DNA of 52,312 bases from Nonomuraea longispora (lineage in GTDB: Bacteria; Actinomycetota; Actinomycetes; Streptosporangiales; Streptosporangiaceae). The number at the start of each line of letters is the position of its first letter. The stretch's first letter is position 1. This document shows positions 7,034 to 15,593 of this stretch, one piece after another. The notes below the pieces were generated by a model. The model was not told the DNA's origin. It ran no database searches and saw only the letters and a program-made list of their open reading frames with translations. Location: contig NZ_SMJZ01000035.1 in the NCBI RefSeq assembly GCF_004348345.1, positions 1 to 52,312 on the forward strand. Reading direction: 5' to 3'. The translations under genes and the position numbers were made by a program.

Positions 7034-8467
7034 TCAGCTCTTCACCGGCGCGTCGGCGCTGTCCCAGACCTGCACGTTGCGCAGTTCGGGCATCCGGTCC
7101 TTGGTGAAGACCGGATCTTCCACGCCCGCCCTGCGCTGTGCCACATAGTCGCCCAGCAGCTTGAACGCGGTCTTGGACAGCGGCGCCAGCGCGGCCAGGT
7201 TGATCAGCGCCAGCAGTGCCATCATCAGGTCGGCCACGGCCCACACCGTGGCGAAGGAGCCCACGGCCCCGACGAACACCGCGATCAGCACCAGCACGCG
7301 GAGCACCGGCAGACCCTTGCGGCCGACCAGGAACTCCACGTTGGACTCGCCGTAGTAGTAGTTGCCCAGCACCGAGCTGAACGCCAGCATGAAGATCACC
7401 ACAGCCAGCGCGATGCCCGCCCACGAGCCCAGGTTCGTCACCAGCGCCGACTGGGTGAGGTTGGCCCCGGTCTCGTCGTTGCCGGCCAGTGTGGGGTTGG
7501 CGAACAGAATGGTGAACGCGGTGAGGGAACAGACCAGGATGGTGTCGAAGAACACCCCCAGTGCCTGCACCAGCCCCTGGTTGACCGGGTGCCGCACGCT
7601 CGCCGCGGCGCCCGCGTTCGGCGCCGAGCCGAGCCCGGCCTCGTTGGAGAACAGGCCCCGCCGCACGCCCTGCATGATGGCCGCGCCCAGGCCGCCGGCT
7701 GCCATCTCCTCGAATCCGAACGCGCTGCTCACGATCTCGCTGACCGCTGTGGGAATGTTCTGGATATTCATGATCACCACGGTGCCGCCGAGCAGGAGGT
7801 AGACGATGGCCATCACGGGGACCAGCATGGTCGTCACCGACACCAGCCGGGTCACTCCACCGAAGACCACCAACGCGGTGAGGGCGACAAGGGCGAGCCC
7901 GATGATGACGGACGGCGCGGCCGAGTCGGCGGGCATGCCGAACGCCGACACCATGGTGGCGCTGATCGTGTTGGCCTGCACCGAGTTGAAGGCCAGTGCG
8001 AAGGTCAGCGTGATGACCGCCGCGAAGATCATGCCCATCCACTTGGCGTTGAGGCCGAACCTCATGTAGTAGGCCGGACCGCCGCGGAAGGAGCCCTTGT
8101 CGCGCACCTTGTACAGCTGCGCGAGGGTCGATTCAGCGAACGCCGACGCGGCGCCGATGACCGCCATCACCCACATCCAGAAGACCGCGCCCGGCCCGCC
8201 CAGAGTGATGGCGGCGGCCACTCCCGCCACATTGCCTGTGCCGACCCGGGCCGCCGCGGAGATGGTGAAGGCGCCGAAGGACGACACCGGTCTCCCGCCC
8301 TCCCGGTCCGGCGCCGACTTCCGCGCCACCGCCCGGAACATCTCCGGGAACATGCGGAACTGCACCCCCTTGGACTGGATGGTGAAGAAGAGCCCCAGGA
8401 GGACGACTACGGGAATGAGCAAATATGTCCACAAGCCGTCAGTGATATCGGCGAGCGCAGCATCCAT
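7034..8467 (-). CDS. Alanine/glycine:cation symporter (AGCS family)
   Basis: A 477-residue transporter that imports alanine or glycine with sodium (AGCS, AlsT/DagA type). About 11 membrane helices can be read, starting with LLIPVVVLLGLFFTI. Family hallmarks are present: VSSFGAFTISAAARVGTGNVAGVA in TM2-3, GGPGAVFWMW, FRGGPAYYM, and RRGLFSNEAGLGSAPNAGAAA in the middle of the protein. The length is normal. An isolated gene: the 3' end abuts the WXG genes and the 5' end carries its own AT-rich promoter with an approximately 85-nt leader. No amino-acid regulator is adjacent. Confidence 0.95.
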   Translation of the reverse strand: MDAALADITDGLWTYLLIPVVVLLGLFFTIQSKGVQFRMFPEMFRAVARKSAPDREGGRPVSSFGAFTISAAARVGTGNVAGVAAAITLGGPGAVFWMWVMAVIGAASAFAESTLAQLYKVRDKGSFRGGPAYYMRFGLNAKWMGMIFAAVITLTFALAFNSVQANTISATMVSAFGMPADSAAPSVIIGLALVALTALVVFGGVTRLVSVTTMLVPVMAIVYLLLGGTVVIMNIQNIPTAVSEIVSSAFGFEEMAAGGLGAAIMQGVRRGLFSNEAGLGSAPNAGAAASVRHPVNQGLVQALGVFFDTILVCSLTAFTILFANPTLAGNDETGANLTQSALVTNLGSWAGIALAVVIFMLAFSSVLGNYYYGESNVEFLVGRKGLPVLRVLVLIAVFVGAVGSFATVWAVADLMMALLALINLAALAPLSKTAFKLLGDYVAQRRAGVEDPVFTKDRMPELRNVQVWDSADAPVKS

Positions 8468-8557
8468 GAAGATATCTCTCGTGTGCGAGGGTTTGCCGGC
8501 AACATTGAACGCGAAACCCGATGGAGGGGTGAGTTCGGCATGCTAGCGACCGCCGAT

Positions 8558-8585
8558 ACAATAGTGATACATCGCCAAATTTCAA
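8558..8585 (-). promoter_or_regulatory. Promoter of the alanine symporter gene
   Basis: On the minus strand TTGAAA (8580-8585), a 16-bp spacer and TATTGT (8558-8563) lie in an unusually AT-rich stretch (8550-8615). The predicted start leaves a leader of about 80-85 nt before ATG 8467. Confidence 0.5.
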
Positions 8586-8685
8586 TTATTCTTGCATTGT
8601 TGAATGGCTCATCGATGGCCGTGCCCCCGCCGGACGGAGAACGCGGCGGGGACACGGCCGGCGGCGCAAGGGCGCGGCCGGGCGA

Positions 8686-9517
8686 TCAGGAGGCGGTGCA
8701 GGCGAAGGAGCCCGCCGTGGCCGTGCCGCCGCCGAAGTACGTCGCCTCGCGCGAGGTCTGCCCGATGCCGTTGGCGCCGTCGAAGATGCGCCGGCCCCAG
8801 GAGGTCAGGCTGGAGGCGTTGAAGTCGTTCACCATGTCGAGGTATTCGACGCCGCCGCCGTTGCCGCTCCACGACCAGCCGATGTAGCCGACGCCGCGCG
8901 ACTGCGCCTCGGACATGATCGTGTCCTCGTCCGGGTTGCCGTCGGAGTGGTCGTGCCCGAACTCGCCGATCACCAGCGGCAGGCCGGACGACTGGAAGGC
9001 GTCGAGGTAGGCGGTGATCTCGGCGGCGGTGTCGAAGACGCCGTACATGTGGATGGAGAAGACGGTGTTGCTCTGGGGGTCGGCGGCGGCCACGGTCCTC
9101 GCGTTGTCACGCATGGTGAACTGCCACGGCCTGGCCGAGGGTGTAGGCGCCGTCCTGCTCGCCGTAGCCGGTCGTGTCGTGGTTCTCGAGCACGCATATT
9201 AACCGGTTCTGCCTGCAGAGCGAGACGACGTTGGCCACGTCGGCGGCGTCGTTGGGGGCCCATCTGCCGCCGCTCAGCACCACGCGGACCGTGTTGGCCC
9301 GCAGCGTCTTGATGGCGGCGAAGGAACCGGTCTGGGTGGTGAACCAGGTGTGCGCGTGGCTGACGCCGCGCATGACGAACGGGTTCCCGTCGGCCTCCAC
9401 GATCCTGGTGCCGCCGACTTGGAGTCCGGTCGCGGCGTGCGCGGGAGCCGGGGCGACGATCATGGAGACGAGGAGCGACACGAACGCCGCCGCCACGAGC
9501 CCGAGCCGATTGGTCAT
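8686..9517 (-). pseudogene. GH5 endo-beta-1,4-mannanase, catalytic segment deleted
   Basis: The frame from ATG 9517 encodes a signal peptide (MTNRLGLVAAAFVSLLVSM through APAHA) and the first half of a secreted GH5 mannanase: MRGVSHAHTWF, ANTVRVVLSGGRW, NRLICVLENHDTTGYGEQ. Just after AYTLGQAV the frame breaks. A second frame from 9123 carries the rest: QFTMRDNA, NTVFSIHMYGVFDTAAE, GEFGHDHSDGNPDEDTIM and SWSGNGGGVEYLDMV. From memory of Streptomyces mannanases about 65 residues between these pieces are missing. They include the NEP motif with the catalytic acid/base Glu; the nucleophile Glu in GEFGHD remains. The gene cannot make an active enzyme. The frames overlap by only a few bases (about 9107-9123). 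Confidence 0.88.
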
Positions 9518-9539
9518 AAGGGTGCCCTTCCGCTGTGGT

Positions 9540-9549
9540 TAACCGGTTA
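9540..9549. promoter_or_regulatory. LacI-type operator upstream of the mannanase
   Basis: TAACCGGTTA is a perfect 10-bp palindrome with the central CG typical of LacI-family operators. It ends 22 bp upstream of the mannanase start codon, a normal repressor position. A second AACCGGTT lies inside the gene at 9201-9208, about 340 bp downstream. Confidence 0.5.
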
Positions 9550-9670
9550 TGCACAGGCATGGTCTGCGGATTCGGTCCCGGTGTACAGCGGGGCGGCGCG
9601 AGTCGCGGCGCGGGTGGCGACCCCTACGTGGGCAGACGTCGCGGACGACGGGCGGCGGGACGTGAAACTT

Positions 9671-10330
9671 TCAGCCGGCGGGCGGCCTGAGCGTGGGAAG
9701 CCCGGCGGCGAGCGCTGCGAGGAAGCGGTGGAGGGCGGGCAGCAACTGGGGGCAGTGCCGGGCGAGCTCGGGCTCCTGGGCGTAGACCTCGGCGAGGACC
9801 CGCGGCGGGTTGGCGGCGGGGTAGAGCCGGCCGGCCGTGACGGCGGCCGCGCCGACGAGCTCCCTGGCCTCGCTCTCGGTCAGGTGCGACGCGCGGGCGA
9901 CCTGCGTGCCCAGCTCGTCGATCATGGTCACCACACCGCGCTTGTAGATGCGGGCCGCCTCGACCGACACGTTGTGCTCCAGGCTGACCGACGAGTGGCT
10001 GAGCAGGTCGCAGAAGAGCGGGCGCTCGGCGATCGTCTCCGCCAGCGCCGCCACCACGTCGTCCACGTCGCGGGCGGTGCGCAGGCGGCCGGTGACCGCC
10101 TCCGCCCAGCTCCGGTATTCCTCGGCGGTCAGGACGAGGTAGATCTCCTCCCGGGTGCCGAAATAGCGCACGACGTTGGACTTCGCCAGTCCGACCGCCT
10201 CCGCGACCGCTCCCAGGCTGACGTTGCGCACGCCGGACGCGGCGGCGAGCTGGCGAGCGGCGGCGAGGATGGCCTCGCGCCGCTGCTGCTTGTGCTCGGG
10301 CCGCCTGGCCCGCAGGAAAGTCCGCGTCAT
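9671..10330 (-). CDS. TetR-family repressor of the molybdoenzyme operon
   Basis: A 219-residue TetR regulator. The HTH lies at about residues 15-60: EAILAAARQLAAASG, VSLGAVAEAVGLAKSNVVRYFGTREEIY. The C-terminal ligand domain (about 70-200) is all helical and resembles the TetR_C type with LLSHSSVSLEHNVS. It is divergent from the three-gene Mo-hydroxylase operon, and two AGAAC-type palindromes lie in the two promoters between them. It is therefore most likely the local repressor, induced by an aldehyde or aromatic substrate or product. ATG 10330 starts the usual MTRTFLRARRPEHKQQRREAI; upstream in-frame codons lie inside the promoter. Confidence 0.92.
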   Translation of the reverse strand: MTRTFLRARRPEHKQQRREAILAAARQLAAASGVRNVSLGAVAEAVGLAKSNVVRYFGTREEIYLVLTAEEYRSWAEAVTGRLRTARDVDDVVAALAETIAERPLFCDLLSHSSVSLEHNVSVEAARIYKRGVVTMIDELGTQVARASHLTESEARELVGAAAVTAGRLYPAANPPRVLAEVYAQEPELARHCPQLLPALHRFLAALAAGLPTLRPPAG

Positions 10331-10351
10331 CGTCGCCCAGCATACGACGCC

Positions 10352-10402
10352 CATTTAAAAGAACGCTGTTCTCTTGTTAAGGGAACGGTGTTCTGTTAGC
10401 GT
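10352..10402. promoter_or_regulatory. Divergent promoters with two TetR operators
   Basis: Operator 1 is AGAAC-GCT-GTTCT (10360-10372). Operator 2 is GAAC-GGT-GTTC (10383-10393), centred exactly 22 bp away, two DNA turns. For tetR (minus) TTAACA at 10375-10380, 17 bp and TAAATG at 10352-10357 form the promoter, with operator 1 in the spacer. For the oxidoreductase operon (plus) TTGTTA at 10374-10379, 17 bp and TAGCGT at 10397-10402 form the promoter, with operator 2 in the spacer. The two -35 boxes overlap back to back, so one repressor pair can shut both promoters. Confidence 0.75.
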
Positions 10403-10436
10403 CGCCGGGACAACGGGTTCCGACGGAAGGAAGAGC

Positions 10437-10940
10437 GTGACGGAGATACGGATGCGGGTGAACGGCGCCGTCGAGTCCCTCGACGTCCAGCCGTGGGTCA
10501 GCCTGCTCGACGCCCTGCGGGACCGGCTCGGCGTCACCGGCCCCAAGAAGGGCTGCGACCAGGGCGCCTGCGGCGCGTGCACGGTGCTAGCCGACGGCGT
10601 GCGCATCAACGCCTGCCTGGCCCTCGCCGTCCAGTACGACGGCAGGGAGATCACCACGGTCGAGGGCCTGGCCTCCGGCGAGGAACTGCACCCGTTGCAG
10701 GCGGCGTTCATCCGGCACGACGGCCTCCAATGCGGCTACTGCACGCCCGGCCAGCTCTGCTCGGCGGTCGCCATGCTGGCCGAACACCGCGCGGGCATGC
10801 CCAGCGCCGTGACCGAACGGTCAGGGGAGCTCACCGAGGCCGAGATCAGGGAGCGCATGAGCGGCAACCTGTGCCGCTGCGGCGCCTACAACGGCATCGT
10901 CGACGCCATCAGGGACGTCGCGGCGCAGGAGGCACGATGA
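10437..10940 (+). CDS. Aldehyde oxidoreductase, [2Fe-2S] subunit (PaoA-like)
   Basis: A 167-residue iron-sulfur subunit of a xanthine-dehydrogenase-family enzyme. The plant-ferredoxin-type cluster uses Cys40, 45, 48 and 60 (GCDQGACGACTV). The helical second cluster uses Cys99, 102, 146 and 148 (CGYCTPG and CRCGAY). It passes electrons from the molybdenum centre to FAD. GTG 10437 is chosen because GGAAGGAAG lies just upstream and the protein then starts at the usual VTEIRMRVNG. There is no Tat leader, unlike E. coli PaoA, so the enzyme should be cytoplasmic. It overlaps the FAD-subunit gene by ATGA. Confidence 0.93.
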   Translation: MTEIRMRVNGAVESLDVQPWVSLLDALRDRLGVTGPKKGCDQGACGACTVLADGVRINACLALAVQYDGREITTVEGLASGEELHPLQAAFIRHDGLQCGYCTPGQLCSAVAMLAEHRAGMPSAVTERSGELTEAEIRERMSGNLCRCGAYNGIVDAIRDVAAQEAR

Positions 10941-11932
10941 AGCCGTTCGCGTACGTCAAGCCCGCCGACGTCGCCGGCGCCGTCCGCGCGGTCTCCGGCG
11001 AGCCGGGCGCGAAGTTCCTCGGCGGCGGCACCAACCTGGTCGACCTCATGCGCGAGGGCGTCGAGCGGCCCGACACGGTCGTCGACGTCACCGGCCTGCC
11101 CCTCGACACGATCGACGAGCTGCCAGGCGGCGGGCTGCGGATCGGCGCGCTGGTGCGCAACGGCACCCTCACGGCCGACGAACGGGTCCGCGCCCGCTAC
11201 CCGGTGTTGTCGCAGGCGCTGCTCGCCGGGGCCTCGGCCCAACTGCGCAACATGGCGACCGTCGGGGGCAACCTGCTCCAGCGCACCCGTTGCCCCTACT
11301 TCTACGACCACGCCGCCGCCTGCAACAAACGCGAGCCGGGCGGCGGCTGCGACGCGCTCGGAGGGCTCAACCGGTCGCACGCCGTCCTCGGCGTCAGCGG
11401 CAGTTGCATAGCCGCGCACCCCTCCGACATGTGCGTGGCGCTCGCGGCGCTCGACGCCGTGATCGAGGTGGAGAGCGTGCGTGGGACCCGGCGCATCCCC
11501 ATGACCGGTTTCCACCGGCTCCCCGGCGACACACCGGAGATCGAGACGGAGCTGGCCCCCGACGAGCTGGTCACCGCGGTTGAGCTGCCCTCCGCCCCGT
11601 TCGCGGCCCGCTCCCGCTACCGCAAGGTGCGCGACCGGGCGTCGTACGCGTTCGCCCTGGTCTCCGTGGCGGCGGCGCTGGAGGTGCGGGACGGCGCCGT
11701 GACGGCGGTGCGGCTGGCGCTCGGCGGCGTCGGGGCCAAGCCCTGGCGGGCGCACGAGGCGGAGCGGATCCTGCTCGGCGGGCCGGCGGGCGAGGAGTCG
11801 TTCACCCGCGCGGCCGAGGCCGAGCTGGCCGGGGCCGACGTCCGGCCGGGCAACGCGTTCAAGGTCCACCTCGCACGCGCCACGGTCGTGGCCACGCTGC
11901 GCGAGCTGAACACCGGAGAGGGCACCGCATGA
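10937..11932 (+). CDS. Aldehyde oxidoreductase, FAD subunit with extra Fe-S cluster (PaoB-like)
   Basis: A 331-residue FAD-binding middle subunit. The FAD pyrophosphate motif is AKFLGGGTNLVDLMR (about 25-39), with the second FAD segment LRNMATVGGNLLQ (103-115). It has the insertion typical of PaoB/YagS: Cys119, Cys129, Cys138 and Cys157 (RTRCPYFYDH, CNKREPGGGC, SGSC), which in E. coli PaoB holds a [4Fe-4S] cluster. This places the enzyme in the PaoABC/YagTSR group and not in ordinary CO- or xanthine dehydrogenases. It starts by a 4-bp overlap with the previous gene and overlaps the next by 4 bp, so translation is coupled. Confidence 0.93.
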   Translation: MKPFAYVKPADVAGAVRAVSGEPGAKFLGGGTNLVDLMREGVERPDTVVDVTGLPLDTIDELPGGGLRIGALVRNGTLTADERVRARYPVLSQALLAGASAQLRNMATVGGNLLQRTRCPYFYDHAAACNKREPGGGCDALGGLNRSHAVLGVSGSCIAAHPSDMCVALAALDAVIEVESVRGTRRIPMTGFHRLPGDTPEIETELAPDELVTAVELPSAPFAARSRYRKVRDRASYAFALVSVAAALEVRDGAVTAVRLALGGVGAKPWRAHEAERILLGGPAGEESFTRAAEAELAGADVRPGNAFKVHLARATVVATLRELNTGEGTA

Positions 11933-14199
11933 CCACGAAGTACGCCGAGACCGAGCAGCGGCAGGCCGCCGTCAAGCACGTCGGACGCCCGGTCGACCGG
12001 GTCGACGGCCGGGCCAAGACCACGGGCGAGGCCCGCTACGCCGCCGAGCACCGCCACCCGGGAATGGCCCATGCCGCGCTCGTCCACGCCACGGTCGCGA
12101 GGGGCCGCATCGAGAGCCTCGACACCGAGGCCGCGCGCGCCGTGCCCGGCGTGATCGAGGTGCTCACCCACGAGAACGCGCCGCCCATGAAGCCGGCGCC
12201 GAAGCGCAGCCTGCTGAATCTCAGCTCGCTGGCCTCCGGCACCACGGTCTCCTACCTGGGCACGGACGAGGTGCACTGGAACGGCCAGCCGGTGGCGGTC
12301 GTGGTCGCGGAGACGCCCGAGGCAGCCCGGCACGCGGCCACGCTGGTGCGGGTGACGTACCGGGAGCTGCCCGCCGTGGTCGACTTCGCGGCCGAGGAAC
12401 CGAACGCGGTCCAGCAGAAAGGCAGCATGATCCAGCCGGCCGGCGGCGACAAGGGCGACGCGGCGGTCGCGCTCGCCGCCGCGCCCGTGTCGGTGGACCT
12501 GCGCTTCACCACGCCGCCGCACCACCACAACGCGATCGAGCCGCACGCCACGGTCGCCGTGTGGGACGGCGACCACCTGACCGTGCACGAGAGCACGCAG
12601 CACATCGCCTGGCTGCGCAGGCACCTGGCGCTGAGGTTCGGCATCCCCGAGCGGGCGATCAGGGTGCTGTCGCCCTACGTGGGCGGCGGGTTCGGCGGCA
12701 AGTACGCGGTCTGGGCGGGCACGCTGCTCGCCGTACTGGCCGCCCGCGCGACCGCCCGCCCCGTACGGCTGGCCCTCACCAGGGAGGCCGTCCACCGCAC
12801 GGTCGGCGCCCGGACCCCCACCGTGCAGCGGGTCGCGCTGGGCGCCGACGCCGGCGGCGACCTGACCGCGCTGATCCACACCAGCGTGGCCATGACGAGC
12901 CGGATCGGCGGCATGCCCGAGGGCGTCGTGTCGCCTTCGCGCCACCTCTACGACGCCGCCACCATCCATCTGCGGCAGCGGCTCGTCCGGCTCGACCTGC
13001 TCGCCAACACGTCCATGCGCGCCCCCGGCGACTCCGTCGGCTCCTTCGCCCTGGAGTCGGCGATGGACGAGCTGGCCTGCGAGCTCGGCATGGACCCCGT
13101 CGAGCTGCGCATGCGCAACGAGCCCGCGCGCAACCCGATGGACGGCAAACCCTTCTCCCACCGCATGTTGCGCGAGGCGTACGAGGTGGGGGCGGAGCGC
13201 TTCGGGTGGCGCGAACGCGATCCCGGGGCCGGCTCGATGCGGGACGGTCGCTGGCTGGTCGGCATGGGGGTCGCCACGGCGTACCACCCGTCGATGGTGA
13301 TGCCGGCCGCCGTCACCGTGCGGATGGACGCCGGCGGCGAGGTCGTGGTGCGCTGCGCCCTGCAGGAGATCGGCGTCGGCGCGGCCACCGTGCAGGCCCA
13401 GATCGCCGCGGACGAGCTGGGCGTGCCGCTGGAGGCCGTACGCGTGGAGATCGGCGACTCCGAGCTGCCAGAAGGGCCGGGAGCGGGCGGGTCGGCGCAG
13501 ACGGCCAGCGGCGCCGAAGGGGTGCTGGCCGCGTGCCGCAAGCTCAAGGAGTCGGCCCTCGCGCTGGCGCGGCGCTCGCCGGACTCGCCGCTGCGCGGGC
13601 GAAGGCTGGACGACCTGGAGGCCCGCGACGGCGGTCTCCATCACGGCGGGGACGGCGAGACGTACGCGGCGATCCTGGCTCGCGCGGGGCGCGACCACCT
13701 GGAGGCGGGCGGGAGGACGGGCATGCTGAAGTTCTTGGCGCGGGCCCTGAACGACCGCCGGCGCTGGGTGAAGGCCGCGTGCGGCGCCCACTTCTGCGAG
13801 GTGCGGGTCGACCAGGACACCGGCGAGGTGCGCGTGTCGCGCTGGCTGGGCGTGTTCGACATCGGCCGGGTGATCAACGCGAAGACGGCGGCGGCGCAGC
13901 TGCGCGGCGGCATCGTGATGGGCATCGGCATGGCGTTGTCGGAGGCGAGCCAGGTCGATCCGCGTACCGGCCGCATCATGAACCCGAGCCTGGCCGAGTA
14001 CCACGTCCCCGTGCACGCCGACGTCCCGCCCATCGACGTGCAGTGGCTGGACGTGCCCGACCCGACGATGCCCCTGGGGCTGCTCGGTATCGGGGAGGTC
14101 GGCATCACCGGGGTCGCCGCCGCCGTGGCGAACGCCGTCAGGCACGCCACCGGCAAGCGGGTCGCCGACCTGCCCATCACCCTCGACAAATTGCTGTAG
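11929..14199 (+). CDS. Aldehyde oxidoreductase, molybdopterin subunit (PaoC-like)
   Basis: A 756-residue molybdenum-cofactor subunit that hydroxylates an aldehyde or N-heterocycle. Residues 20-140 form the small aldehyde-oxidase domain (VGRPVDRVDGRAKTTGEARYAAE). The large domain has the Moco loops HNAIEPHATVAVW, YVGGGFGGK (near 250), the SMRAPGD substrate loop (about 365) and AGGSAQTASGAEG. The catalytic base is Glu723 in GLLGIGEVGITG. The substrate cannot be told from sequence; aromatic aldehydes are the known substrates of the Pao group. No XdhC/PaoD maturation gene follows, so the chaperone must be elsewhere. The next gene converges 35 bp away. Confidence 0.94.
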   Translation: MTTKYAETEQRQAAVKHVGRPVDRVDGRAKTTGEARYAAEHRHPGMAHAALVHATVARGRIESLDTEAARAVPGVIEVLTHENAPPMKPAPKRSLLNLSSLASGTTVSYLGTDEVHWNGQPVAVVVAETPEAARHAATLVRVTYRELPAVVDFAAEEPNAVQQKGSMIQPAGGDKGDAAVALAAAPVSVDLRFTTPPHHHNAIEPHATVAVWDGDHLTVHESTQHIAWLRRHLALRFGIPERAIRVLSPYVGGGFGGKYAVWAGTLLAVLAARATARPVRLALTREAVHRTVGARTPTVQRVALGADAGGDLTALIHTSVAMTSRIGGMPEGVVSPSRHLYDAATIHLRQRLVRLDLLANTSMRAPGDSVGSFALESAMDELACELGMDPVELRMRNEPARNPMDGKPFSHRMLREAYEVGAERFGWRERDPGAGSMRDGRWLVGMGVATAYHPSMVMPAAVTVRMDAGGEVVVRCALQEIGVGAATVQAQIAADELGVPLEAVRVEIGDSELPEGPGAGGSAQTASGAEGVLAACRKLKESALALARRSPDSPLRGRRLDDLEARDGGLHHGGDGETYAAILARAGRDHLEAGGRTGMLKFLARALNDRRRWVKAACGAHFCEVRVDQDTGEVRVSRWLGVFDIGRVINAKTAAAQLRGGIVMGIGMALSEASQVDPRTGRIMNPSLAEYHVPVHADVPPIDVQWLDVPDPTMPLGLLGIGEVGITGVAAAVANAVRHATGKRVADLPITLDKLL

Positions 14200-14234
14200 C
14201 TACGGCAACGAACACGGCGTGGACGTCCTGCCGC

Positions 14235-15527
14235 TCAGGTGAGATAGCGCACCCACAGGTACGGCGTCGACAGCGCCACGGTCACGAACGTCACGACCAG
14301 CCCGTACTTCGTGAACTGCCAGAAGCTGATCGGGTTGCCGTTGCGGGCGGCGATGCCGAGGATGACGACGTTGGCCGCCGCCCCGACGGCCGTGGCGTTG
14401 CCGCCCAGGTCGGCGCCGATCGCGAGGGCCCACCACAAGACCTGCGCCTGCTCGCCGCCGCCCGCGGCCTGGACGAGATCGGCGACGATGGGGCTCATGG
14501 TGGCGACGTACGGGATGTTGTCCACGACGGCCGACAACACGGCCGAGCCCCACAGCAGCACCATCGCCGACAGGGCCGGCCGCCCGCCGGTGGCCTCGGC
14601 CGCCGCCTCGGAGACCAGCCCGATGACGCCGGTCTCCACCAGCCCTCCCACCATGACGAACAACCCCGCGAAGAACACGAGCGTCGGCCACTCGACCTCG
14701 GCGATGGCCTCCTCGGTCGTCACGCGCGTGGCCGCGACCAGCACGCCCGCGCCGAGCAGCGCGACCACGGACGGCTCGTAGTGCAGCACCGGGTGGAGCA
14801 CGAACGCAGCCATCACCAGCACGAGCACGGCCAGCGCCTGCCGCAGCAGCCGGGGGTCGGCGATGGCCTCCCGCTCGTTCAGCGCCATGACCTCCGCGGC
14901 CCGTTCGGGGTCGTAGGTGAACGCCGACCTGAACAACCACCGGCACAGCCCGATGAACACCGCCACCAGCACCACGATGAGCGGCCCCATGTGGACGAGG
15001 AAGTCGTTGAAGGTCAGGCCGCCGCGGCTGGCGATGATGATGTTGGGCGGGTCGCCGACGAGCGTGGCGGCGCCGCCGATGTTCGACGCCAGCGCCTCGG
15101 CGATCAGGTAGGGGACCACGGGCAGCGCCAGCCGCTCGCACACCAGGAACGTCACGGGCGCGATGAGCAGTACGGTGGTCACGTTGTCGAGCAGCGCCGA
15201 CGCGCTGGCCGTGATCAGGATCAGCAGCGCCATGAGCCGGAACGGCCGGCCCCTGGCCCGTTTGGCCGCCCAGATGGCCAGGAACTCGAAGACGCCGGTC
15301 TGTTTCAGCACCCCGACGATGATCATCATGCCGAGGAGCAGGAAGATCACGTTCCAGTCGATGCCGGAATGTTCGTCGAAGAACGCCGAGCCCGCGTCGG
15401 TGGCGTGGACCAACAGCATGATCGCCGCGCCGCCGAGCGCCGCCGCGACCCGATGCACCTTCTCGGTGGCGATCAACGTGTACGCGCACAGGAACGCGGC
15501 CACCGCCAGCCAGGCCGTAACGGTCAA
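14235..15527 (-). CDS. ArsB/NhaD/SLC13-type ion permease
   Basis: A 430-residue ion-transporter-superfamily permease with about 11-12 membrane helices. Signature stretches are LIATEKVHRVAAALGGA, NVIFLLLGMMIIVGVL, LLDNVTTVLLIAPVTFLV, the GDPPNIIIAS loop, and its second-half repeat VDNIPYVATMSPIV and GADLGGNATAVGAAANVV. These are typical of the CitMHS/ArsB/NhaD fold; substrates range from arsenite to Na+/H+ and dicarboxylates, so the substrate is not assigned. TTG 15527 with GGGAG five bases upstream yields the standard MTVTAWLAVAAFL start; a GTG at 15563 would add 12 residues. The gene precedes nothing obviously related; no arsenic genes are near. Confidence 0.88.
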   Translation of the reverse strand: MTVTAWLAVAAFLCAYTLIATEKVHRVAAALGGAAIMLLVHATDAGSAFFDEHSGIDWNVIFLLLGMMIIVGVLKQTGVFEFLAIWAAKRARGRPFRLMALLILITASASALLDNVTTVLLIAPVTFLVCERLALPVVPYLIAEALASNIGGAATLVGDPPNIIIASRGGLTFNDFLVHMGPLIVVLVAVFIGLCRWLFRSAFTYDPERAAEVMALNEREAIADPRLLRQALAVLVLVMAAFVLHPVLHYEPSVVALLGAGVLVAATRVTTEEAIAEVEWPTLVFFAGLFVMVGGLVETGVIGLVSEAAAEATGGRPALSAMVLLWGSAVLSAVVDNIPYVATMSPIVADLVQAAGGGEQAQVLWWALAIGADLGGNATAVGAAANVVILGIAARNGNPISFWQFTKYGLVVTFVTVALSTPYLWVRYLT

Positions 15528-15593
15528 ACGAACTCCCGAGTCGGTGACAGGACCGCCGACCACACGTTATCAACCCAGATCAGACGGTTTGAC

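Noticed and set aside
11617..14145. 842-codon open frame on the minus strand opposite the molybdenum subunit
   Set aside because: It is the antisense frame of a clearly identified PaoC-like gene. It has the Arg/Gly/His/Val-rich composition typical of reverse frames in GC-rich DNA and no recognisable motif.
14235..15527. Permease considered as an arsenite efflux gene (arsB)
   Set aside because: No ArsR, ArsC or other arsenic gene is near, and the motifs are shared by the whole ion-transporter superfamily.
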